This document shows, in pieces, positions 54,996 through 64,000 of a stretch of 64,000 bases of DNA (position 1 is the first letter of the stretch; every line of letters starts with the position of its first letter). Origin of the DNA: Ovis canadensis (taxonomy: Eukaryota; Chordata; Mammalia; Artiodactyla; Bovidae). Location: contig NC_091262.1 of the NCBI RefSeq assembly GCF_042477335.2, forward strand, positions 44,613,001 to 44,677,000, in the 5' to 3' direction. A program made the position numbers and the translations under genes. The notes beneath the pieces are model-generated. The model was not told where the DNA came from, made no database searches, and saw only the letters and a list, made by a program, of their open reading frames with translations.

Positions 54996-55200
54996 TGGGA
55001 CTTCCCTGGTGGCTCAGTGGTAAAGAACCTGCCTGCCAATGCAGGAGACAATCCCTGGGTTGTGATGATCCTCTGGAGAAGGAAATTGCAACCCACCCCA
55101 GTATTCTTGCCTGGGAAATCCCATGGGCAGAGGAGCTTCAGGCTACAGTCCATGGAATGGCCAAGAGTTGGACATGACTTAACAATTACACGACAACCAC
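54996..55200 (+). mobile_element. Bov-tA SINE with target-site duplication
   Basis: GACTTCCCTGGTGGCTCAGTGG start; 10-bp TGAAGTACAG at 54986-54995 and 55201-55210. Confidence 0.92.
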
Positions 55201-55214
55201 TGAAGTACAGCAAC

Positions 55215-57260
55215 TTCCAAATATTTTACATGTGCAATTTGGTCAGTTTTGATATTTATATATGTACTCATGAAACGTCAGAGGGCAGATATTTGCAAAA
55301 CTCCCCAAAGTTTCCTGTGCCCCTTTGGAATCCATCACTCCCTCCACTCCTTCCCCAGGCAAACACTGATCTGCTTTCTGTCCCATAGATTAGTTTGTAC
55401 TTTTTCGAATCTTATGTAAATGGAATTATACAGTCTGTGTGCTTTGGGGAGGATGGGCAGAGAATTTTCCCATTATGCGTTTGCCTCTAGTGATTCTGAG
55501 GTTCTTCCATTTTGTCAAGTGTGTCCAGCAATTTATTCCCTTTCATTGCCTTTATTCCATTGTACGGCTGTACCACAGTCCAGCTATTTACTTGTTGATG
55601 AAAATTTGAATTGTTTTTATTCTTTTACTATTGCACATAAAACTGTGAACGTCCTTAAACAAGTATCTGTGTGGAAAGTTATTTTTTCTTCTCCTGGGTA
55701 AATATCTGTGAATGGAATGGATGGGTCATGTGGTAGGTGTCGGTTTCATTTTAAATGTCCATCAAGTCGTTTTCTAAAGTGATTGTACACTTTCCCATTC
55801 CCACCAATAGTGTTTGAGAGTTTCAGTTGCTCCACATCTCGCCAACACGTGGTATAGTCAACTTTTTAAAGCTGAACCCATAACACTGGATGCATGGCAA
55901 TGTCTCATTGTGTCATAATTTGCATTTTCCTGATGACTAATGATGTTGAGCTTTTTAAAAATGTGCTTATTTGACATCTGTATACCTTCTCCTGTGAAAT
56001 GTCTGTTCAAATCCTTGGCCCGTTTTCATACTGAGCTGCATGTCTTATTGAATTGTAAGAGTTCTTTATACATTATGAATTTAAGTCTTGTCTTATATAT
56101 GTTATGAATATTTTTTCTCAGAATATGGCTTGCCTTTTTATTTTCTTAGAGCAACAGTTTTTTATTTTGATGAAGTCTAATATATATATTTTTTATTTTA
56201 ATCAAAGAAAATGCTTTTTGTATTCTATCCAAGAAATCTTTGCCTATCCCACGGTTACAAAGATATTCTCCTCTTTTTTTTTTTTCAAGAAATTTCTATT
56301 TTTACATTTTACATTTTGGTCTCTGATTCTATTTTGAGTAAAATGTGGTATACAGCATTATTGTTCATCCCCCCGCCCCTCCCAGCCCCCACCACTGGAT
56401 AGCCAGTAATTTTAGCACAATTGTTGAAAAAAAAAGCTTTCCTTCTTCCACTGAATTCCTTAGTATTTTGGTCAAAAAAACAGTTGACCATATACATGTG
56501 GGTCTGTTTCTGGGTTCTATTCTATTCCATTGATCTATATGTCTATCTTTTTACCAGTACCAAATGGTCTTGATTACTGTAGTTTTAAGGAAGCCTTGAA
56601 CTCAGGTAGGGTAAGTTCTTTAATTTTGTTCTTCTTTTTAAAAGTTGCTTTACTTGTCCTGGAAAGTGAAAGTGAAAGCTGCTCAGTTGTGTCTGACTCT
56701 TTGACCCATGGACTGTAGCCCTCCAGACTCCTCTGTTCATGGAATTCTCCAGGTAAGAATACTGGAGTGGGTAGCCATTCATTTCTCCAGGGGATCTTCC
56801 TGACCCAGAGATCGAACCTGGGTCTCCTGCATTGCAGGCAGATTCTTTACCATCTGAGCCACCGCAGAAGCCCAGGGAAGCCCCTAGGTCCTAGGAATGT
56901 CCAAATACATTTTAAAATCAGATTTTTCAAATCTAAAAAAAGGTGACTACTGGAATGTTGATTGGAATTTCATGGAATTTTGATTGGAATTTCATTGAAT
57001 TTATATTAGGTAGAGGGAAGCTATATTAGGCATTTCATATCTCTCAATGCAAAAACTGGCATATTTCTCTGTGTATTTGATATTTACTCTCATCAATGTT
57101 TCATCATTTTCAGTGTTGAGGTTTTATAAATTTATTCCTAAGTATTTGATAAATGTTGATGCTATTCTAAATGGGATTTTTAAAATTTTGCTTTCAAATT
57201 GCTCGCTGTTAAGAACTTTCATGGTGTATTCTTCCTTTCCTAACAGAGGTGTTGGAAAAC
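55215..57260 (-). mobile_element. Old L1 LINE, split by a Bov-tA SINE
   Basis: Plus-strand text with TGCATTTTCCTGATGACTAATGATGTTGAGC and TTCCATTGATCTATATGTCTATC is reverse L1 ORF2/3' region. It resumes after the SINE at 56665-56878. Confidence 0.75.
56665..56878 (-). mobile_element. Bov-tA SINE in L1
   Basis: AAGTGAAAGTGAAAGCTGCTCAGTTG to GAGCCACCGCAGAAGCCC on plus. Confidence 0.88.
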
Positions 57261-58000
57261 CTGGATAAGGGGGCATTCTTGCAGTGCTCACTGTCAAGTG
57301 CTGTAGATAAGATGTCAAAAGTCTGAAAGAAGAAGAGCAGAATGACTGATGGAGCTGCAAATAAATGCATAAAAAGCGTCCTCCTCCTGTTCCCCTTGAT
57401 TTTGCCTCTGATTTTTTATTATGGAGTGTGCATTGTTATGGCGATGAGAGTTGGGGAGGTCCTGCAGTGGGAAGAGATGGGAGGTCCTCAGCCCTCTTCC
57501 TGTTCTACACTCTGTTCTAGTGCCGCCCACGTCCATGCTTTCAAGGTCTTCTACACACAGTAAACCAGACATCTCCTCTAAGCTCCAGGCATGTACCACT
57601 CACAGGACTGTTAAACTCAGCATCTCTATAACTGAATTCACAATCTTTCCTCAAACCAGTTTCTTATTCAGTATTTCTTTTGCTTCATATTGCAGTCCCC
57701 ACTAGTTGCACATACCCAATAGGAATAGCAGTAAGTAAATACCCAATAAATACTTGTTATGTGGATAAGTGGATGAAGATTTGCAGTACAGAAAGTCATC
57801 TTATCCTAAATAATTTCTGAGGAAAGTTGCCACCTTTGAGCTGGTTTGGAAAGTCCCATGCATATTCTCATAATGCTGGAAATCTCCAGATTTAAACAAA
57901 AAGACTCTGCATGCCAGAGTTGGTTCTTCTTCCTGTGTTACTCTGGGCCTCACTAAGACCATAGCCACAAGCAGGATGAGGGTAGGACATTTCTTGTCCT
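57261..58000. other. Intergenic DNA, no feature
   Basis: Single-copy-looking sequence between LINEs. No gene, no motif recognised. Confidence 0.45.
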
Positions 58001-58002
58001 TT

Positions 58003-59107
58003 GTTGTTTAGTTGCAAAGTTGTGTCCAACTCTTTGGGACCCCATGGACTGCAGCACGCCAGCCTTCCTTGTCCTTCAGTATCTCCCAGAGTTTGCTCAA
58101 AGTCATGTCCATTGAGTCAGTGATGCCATCCAACTATCTCATCCTCTGTCACCCCCCTTCTCCTCCTACCTTCAATTTTCCCAGCATCTGGGTCTTTTCC
58201 AATGGGTTAGCTCTTTGCATCAGGTGGCGAAAGTATTGGATCTTCAGCATCAGTCCTTCCAATGAATAATCCAGGTTGATTTCCTTCAAGATTGACTGAT
58301 TTGATCTCCTTGCTGTCCAAGGGACTCTCAAGAGTTTTCTCCAGCCCCATAGTTCAAAAGCATCAATTCTTTGGTGCTCAGCCTTCTTTACGGTCCAATT
58401 CTCACATCCATACATGACTACTGGAAAAACCATAGATTTGATTATGTGGACCTTTGTTCGTGAAGTGATATCTCTGCTTTTAAATACGCTGTCTAGGTTT
58501 GTCATAGCTTTTCTTTCAAAGAACAAGCGTCTTTTAATTTCATGGCTGTAGTCACCATCTGCAGTGACTTTGAAGCCCAAGAAAATTAAATCTGCCACTG
58601 TTTCCATTCCCCCACCCCGATCCATTTGCCATGACGTGATGGGACTAGATACCGTGATCTCAGTTTTTTGCATGTTGAGTTTTAATCCAGTTTTTTCACA
58701 CTTCTTTTTCACTTTCATCAAGAGGCTCTTTAGTTCCTCTTTACTTTCTGCCATTAGGGTGGTATTATCTGCATATCTGATGTTGTTGATATTTCTCCTT
58801 GCCATCTTGATTCCAGCTTGTGCTTTATCTTGTCTGGCATTTTGCATGATTTACTCTGCACAGAAATTAAATAAGCAAGGTGACAATATACATCCTTGAA
58901 GTACTCATTTCCTAATTTGGCACCAGTCCATTGTTACATATCTTGTTCTAACTGTAGATTCTTGACCTGCATACAGGTTTCTCAGGAGGCAGTTAAGGTG
59001 GTCTGCTATTCCCATCTTTTGAAGAACTTTCCAGTGTGTTGTGATCCACACAGTCAAAGGCTTTAGTGTAGTCAATGAAGCAGAAGTAGATGTTTTTCTG
59101 GAATTTT
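58003..59107 (-). mobile_element. BovB LINE, 3' 1.1 kb
   Basis: The minus strand encodes BovB reverse transcriptase text with a mutated catalytic motif (RYADNTT in place of YADD) and the C-terminal region. It is broken by stops and frameshifts and is 5'-truncated inside the FIDYAKAF motif region. Confidence 0.92.
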
Positions 59108-59439
59108 TAGTCCTGGGAACAGAAAAATCACTTTTCATTGCAATGACTGCATCTCATTCATTTCTATATCACCTGTGCCTTGGCTCAATCCTGAAATGCA
59201 GAAGATACTTAATGCTTTGAAGGAATGAATAAATGAGTGAATGAAACAGCTCCATGGTGTAAGTACTGTTTCTCTTTGTATAGGTGAGAAAATTGAATCT
59301 CAGAGGCTGCCCAGCTAGGAAGCAGACAGATTGGGGTGCAATCCCTGTCACCCTGGTTCCCAGAGCAGTGATCTTTCCTCTGCATCAGGATAGTTGTGCC
59401 AACCAAGTGCCGGTTTCATTTCATTTTCCTTCCAACTGA

Positions 59440-61168
59440 ACAACAGAATGGGAAAGACTAGAGATCTCTTCAAGAAAATTAGAGATACCAAGGGAACATT
59501 TCACACAAAGATGGGCTCGATAAAGGACAGAAATGGTATGGACCTAACAGAAGCAGAAGATATTAAGAAGAGATGGCAAGAACACACAGAAGAACTGTAC
59601 AAAACAGATCTTCATGACCCAGATAATCACGATGGTGTGATCACTCACCTAGAGCCAGACATCCTGGAATGTGAAGTCAAGTGGGCCTTAGAAAGCATCA
59701 CTATGAACAAAGCTAGTGGAAGTGATGGAATTCCAGTGGAGCTATTTCAAATCCTGAAAGATGATGCTGTCAAAGTGCTGTACTCAATATGGCAGCAAAT
59801 TTGGAAAACTCAGCAGTGGCCACAGGACTGGAAAAGGTCAGTTTTCATTCCAATTCCAAAGAAAGGCAATGCCAAAGAATGCTCAAACTACCGCACAATT
59901 GCACTCTTCTCACACGCTAGTAAAGTAATGCTCAAAATTCTCCAAGCCAGACTTCAGCAATACGTGAACCGTGAACTTCCTGATGTTCAAGCTGGTTTTA
60001 GAAAAGGCAGAGGAACCAGAGATCAAATTGCCAACATCCGCTGGATCATGGAAAAAGCAAGAGAGTTCCAGAAAAACATCTATTTCTGCTTTATTGACTA
60101 TGCCAAAGCCTTTGACTATGTGGATCACAATAAACTGTGGAAAATTCTTCAAGAGATGGGAATACCAGACCACTGACCTGCCTCTTGAGAAACCTGTATA
60201 CAGGTCAGGAAGCAACAGTTAGAACTGGACATGGAACAACAGACTGGTTCCAAATAGGAAAAGGAGTACATCAAGGCTGTATATTGTCACCCTGCTTATT
60301 GAACTTCTATGCAGAGTATATCATGAGAAACGCTGGGCTGGAAGAAGCACAAGCTGGAATCAAGATTGCTGGGAGAAATATCAATAACTTCAGATATGCA
60401 GATGACACCACCCTTATGGCAGAAAGTGAAGAGGAACTCAAAAGCCTCTTTATGAAAGTGAAAGAGGAGGGAAAAAAAGTTGGCTTAAAGCTCAACATTC
60501 AGAAAAGAGAAGATCATGGCATCCGGTCCCATCACTTCATGGGAAATAGATGGGGAAACAGTGGAAACAGTGTCAGACTTTATTTTTGGGGGGCTCCAAA
60601 ATCACTGCAGATAGTGATTGCAGCCATGAGATTAAAAGACACTTACTCCTTAGAAGGAAAGTTATGACCAACCTAGATAGTATACTCAAAAGCAGAGACA
60701 TTACTTTGCCAGCAAAAGTCCGTCTAGTCAAGGCTATGGTTTTTCCAGTGGTCATGTATGGATGTGAGAGTTGGACTGTGAAGAAGGCTGAGTGCCGAAG
60801 AATTGATGCTTTTGAACTGTGGTGTTGGAGAAGAGTCTTGAGAGTCCCTTGGACTGCAAGGAGATCCAGCCAGTCCATTCTGAAGGAGATCAGCCCTGGG
60901 ATTTCTTTGGAAAGAATGATGCTGAGGCTGAAACTCCAGTACTTTGGCCACCTCATGCGAAGACATGACTCATTGGAAAAGACTCTGATGCTGGGAGGGA
61001 TTGGGGGCAGGAGGAGAAGGGGACGACAGAGGATGAGATGGCTGGATGGAATCACTGACTCGATGGACGTGAGTCTGAGTAAACTCCAGGCGTTGGTGAT
61101 GGACAGGGAGGCCTGGCGTGCTGTGATTCATGGGGTCGCAAAGAGTCGGACACGACTGAGTGACTGAA
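59440..61168 (+). mobile_element. BovB LINE, 1.7 kb with most of the reverse transcriptase
   Basis: Non-LTR RTE-clade reverse transcriptase. The frame from 59446 to 60176 covers KWALESITMNKASGSDGIP, the PIPKKG and AGFRKGRGTRDQIAN motifs, and motif A (FIDYAKAFDYVDH). A frameshift moves the reading to 60137-60667 with motif B (GVHQGCILSP) and motif C (RYADDTT), and another moves it to 60550-61167 with the C-terminal [15 protein letters not shown] end. The endonuclease and N-terminus are missing. Inactive by truncation and two frameshifts. Confidence 0.93.
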
Positions 61169-61544
61169 CTGAGCTGAGTAGTTCTTAAGTGCTTCCTGCA
61201 TGCCAGGCATTGATACCGGATGAATCAAGATTGGATGAAGCTATTAAAGTTCTCTTGAGAGATCATATGGTTAGCCACAAGATTTTGACACACAAACACA
61301 CACAAAGCCTTTTTCCTAGGACCCTGACTTGAATCAATTCTTGATCAACTAAAGCATTGATCTCCAAATAAAGATTTCTGGGGCCCTCCCTTGGAAATTC
61401 TAATTCATTCATCAGCAAGTGATGCCTGGGAATCAATATTTTAACCACTGCTTTGGCCTGATGTGTTATATAGCCAGTCTTGGGAATGGTCCAACAGGAA
61501 GGTTTCAGACAGAAGCCTCATGAAGCCAGAGAGTAAGTCTGTCT

Positions 61545-63080
61545 TCATTGTTTTGTTTGCAAACATTTACTGAGCATTTGCTATGTCATAGCCACTATTC
61601 TAAGTCTTAGGGATATAGTAATGAACAAAAACAGCTAGGAAAAAAGTGGAAACAGTAACAGATTTTATTTTCTTGGGCTCCAAAATCACTGTGGATGGTG
61701 AGTGCAGCCATGAAATTAAAAGATGCTTGCTCCTTGGAAGAAAAGCTATGACAAACCTAGACAGCATATTCAAAAGCAGAGACAACACTCTGCTGACAAA
61801 GGTCCACATAGTCTAGGCTGTTTTTTTCAGTAGTCACATATAAATATGAGAGTTGGACCACAAAGAAGGCTGAGCATCGAATTGATGTTTTTGAACTGTG
61901 GTGCTGGAGAAGACTCTTGAGAGTCCCTTGGACAGCAAGGAGATTAAACCACTCAATCCCAAAGGAAATCAACCTTGAATAGTCACTGGAAGGACTGATG
62001 CTGAAGCTCCAATACTTTGGCCACCTAATGCAAAGAACTGACTCATTAGAAAAGACTCTGACGGAAAACAACAAAATTCTGTAAAGCAATTATCCTTCAA
62101 TTAAAAGATTAATAAATAAATTTGTTTTTTATAAAAGAAAAGATCCTGATGCTGGGAAAGATTAAGGGCAAGAGGAGAAGGGGTGACAGAGGATGAGATG
62201 GTTGGATGGCATCACTGAACTCAATGGACATGAGTTTGCGCAAACTCTGGGAGACCGCGATGGACAGAGAAGCCTGGCCTGCTGCAGTTCATGGGGTCAC
62301 AAGGACTGAGACACGACTTAGTGACTGAACAGCAACAATGAACGAAACAAAGTTCTGTTCTCATCCGTTTTGTGAGGAAGGGGGAAAGACTAAGTGGGAG
62401 ATGATGAGCAAGCAAGGAAATGAGTGGACAGTGTACCCTCTGGTTGTGGTGCTGAGCACCCTGGAGAAAGCAGAACAGAGGGGTGGGATGCACGGGACTG
62501 AGATGGAGTGTTCCAGCTCCCTGAGAAGGTGACATTTTCGCTGATAACTTAGTGACAAAAGAAGCCAACTGTACGGAGCTCCAGAACCCAGGCAGAGGGA
62601 ACTGGACATGGCAAAGTCCTTAGAGAGGGGCAGGTTTGGCATATGTGGCTGGCAGGGTGGAAGCAATGGGAGAAGGGCTGAAAATGTGGTTAGACAGTGA
62701 GAGCACGATGGACACGTATCATTTAAGCAGAAGATCTAGATTTTCTTCCAAAGGGTTTTGAGAGGGAGTGACCTGATGGGACTGATTTAATTGATTTGCT
62801 CTGGCAGCTGGACAAAGGCAAGAGTCTAGGGGTCCAGAGTTATAGCAGGGGACCAAGTAGGGACTGATGGGAATTCAAGCTAGAGATGGTGGCAGCTCAG
62901 GCCTGGGTAGGAATGTGCAGATGGAGAGAGATGGACACACTAGAAACACAGCTAGGAGGCTTTGCTGGCGGGGCTGAATATTGGGTGCATGGGGAGGGTG
63001 ACGAGGGCAGGGAGGGTCAAGGAAGGCTCCTGGACTTGAGTAACTGGGTAGATGATGAACCACTTACTGAAATGGGAAGG
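61545..63080 (-). mobile_element. L2 LINE, 3' part, interrupted by BovB
   Basis: Begins AAACATTTACTGAGCATTTGCTATGTCATAGCC and ATATAGTAATGAACAAAAACAG, then resumes after the BovB (62337) with AATGAACGAAACAAAG and L2-like interior (GGCAGAGGGAACTGGACATGGCAAAGTCC; TCTGGCAGCTGGACAAAGG). Confidence 0.7.
61640..62336 (+). mobile_element. BovB LINE fragment inserted in L2, with an L1-tail insertion
   Basis: BovB 3' text from ATTTTATTTTCTTGGGCTCCAAAATCACTG to GACACGACTTAGTGACTGAACAGCAAC. At about 62062-62130 it is interrupted by AATTCTGTAAAGCAATTATCCTTCAATTAAAAG, an L1 3'-end snippet. AATGAACRAAA flanks the whole as probable target duplication. Confidence 0.85.
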
Positions 63081-63404
63081 CTGAGAGAGTGTGCTAGGTT
63101 GAAAAATGTCTCCCCCAAATTCCTGTTAACTGACAAAGGCTTTCTTCTTGTTGAGTTTTAGATGGGTTTCTCTGAGCCCTCTGCAATGAGGACTCAACTC
63201 TGATCTGTAAAAAGTGGCAGACTCAGACAAATGGTTTATCTACTCCCCCAGCCCTGCACCAACACTAACAAAGGTTCTACCAGCTCAAGGCCACATCCCT
63301 AGGATGACCCTAGTGCCCCCTATAAAGTATCTGCCTGAGCTAGTACAATGTTGCCAGGAGAATCTCGCTTCCTAGTCAAGACCTGGTAAGAGATAGGCCC
63401 CTCT
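63081..63404. other. Intergenic DNA, no feature
   Basis: Nothing recognised. Confidence 0.4.
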
Positions 63405-63530
63405 AGGGATTTCCCTGGAGGCGGGCAGTGATTAAGGCTACACACTTCTGCTGCAGGGGGCAAGGTTTTCTTCCTGCTCAAGGACTAAGATCCCACATGC
63501 CTTGGCCAAAAGACAGAAAAGAAAAACAAA
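63405..63530 (+). mobile_element. CHR-type SINE
   Basis: GGGATTTCCCTGGAGGCGGGCAGTG start and AAGGACTAAGATCCCACATGCC 3' landmark. Confidence 0.75.
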
Positions 63531-63762
63531 CCAAGATAGAGTCCCTAAACAGCCCCTTCCCAAAGCAGCTACTTTAGAAAGTTTGAAGTCATACATCTTT
63601 TTTCTCTGACACAGCTCTTCAATCACCCAAATCTGACTTCTCAAGGACCTAAGAGCTGTCTCTTTAAAATGCAAACATTCAGAAAAATAACTCCCTCCCA
63701 GCCCAGTGCACACCTTATTCTAACTTGCACTGCTACTGCCTGTCGTAAAGATAAAGAGGTTT

Positions 63763-63920
63763 GGGGGCTTCCCTGGTGATCCAGTGGCTGATGCAGCGAG
63801 TATGGGTTTGATCCCTGGTTGGGGAGCTCAGATCCCACCTGCTTCTCTGCTGCCAAAAAAACAAAAGATAAAACGGAAGCAATACTGTAAAAAATTCAAT
63901 AAAGACTTGAAAAAATGGTC
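63763..63920 (+). mobile_element. CHR-type SINE
   Basis: GGGCTTCCCTGGTGATCCAGTGG start, GTTTGATCCCTGGTTGGGGAGC box B, AATAAAGACTTGAAAAAATGG tail. Confidence 0.87.
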
Positions 63921-64000
63921 CACATGAAAAAAATCTAAAGAAAAATATGCATTAAAAAGAGAGAGAGAGGTTTGCTTCCCCTTCAGAGAAGTACCAGTCA

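Noticed and set aside
63305..63320. AGTGCCCCCTATA, a possible reverse CTCF core
   Set aside because: Too short and degenerate to support without a matrix score.
1..64000. CRISPR arrays, tRNA or rRNA genes, viral or toxin genes
   Set aside because: None seen. tRNA-like sequences here are parts of tRNA-derived SINEs, not functional tRNA genes.

Overview
The window is mammalian nuclear DNA from a ruminant, most likely a bovid. It is dense in BovB LINEs, BovA2 and Bov-tA SINEs and CHR-type tRNA-Glu SINEs, and it also holds older mammalian repeats (MIR, L2, MER5A, MER20, Tigger, mariner). Its only protein-coding content is the neuronal nicotinic acetylcholine receptor cluster CHRNA5-CHRNA3-CHRNB4, in the same order and orientation as human 15q25. 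I found no bacterial, viral or otherwise novel gene system.

Layout. Positions 1-4209 hold the last two coding exons of CHRNA5 (+ strand; the window starts inside its large exon 5). Positions 4210-9035 are the convergent CHRNA5/CHRNA3 interval. CHRNA3 (- strand) has a complete six-exon coding sequence between 9036 and 24618, with a CpG-rich promoter just beyond it. Positions 25060-29133 are a repeat-packed spacer. CHRNB4 (- strand) has a complete six-exon coding sequence between 29134 and 44889, again with a CpG-rich promoter. From about 45150 to 64000 I see no gene: this is upstream intergenic DNA built from L1, BovB, L2, LTR and SINE copies, including two head-to-head BovB LINEs.

The three genes encode subunits of one pentameric cation channel family: alpha3 (ligand-binding alpha), beta4 (complementary subunit) and alpha5 (accessory). 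They are co-expressed in autonomic ganglia, adrenal chromaffin cells and the medial habenula-interpeduncular pathway. All exon borders are GT-AG. CHRNA3 and CHRNB4 share exon phases and exon 3 and 4 lengths (45 and 110 bp), as expected for tandem paralogues. Joined coding lengths are 506 aa (alpha3) and 497 aa (beta4).

Points of interest: several lineage-type changes in otherwise conserved receptor positions (alpha3 Gln230, beta4 Cys149, a six-threonine run and a shortened C-terminus in beta4); an L1 directly behind the CHRNA3 stop, with no canonical poly(A) hexamer for about 2.8 kb; an unidentified retrocopy-like block with a 36-bp tandem repeat; two local direct duplications in CHRNA3 introns; and a CTCF-like motif beside CHRNA3 exon 3. 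Comparisons with human proteins are from memory, not alignments. Repeat family names are from pattern recognition and boundaries are approximate unless target-site duplications are given.
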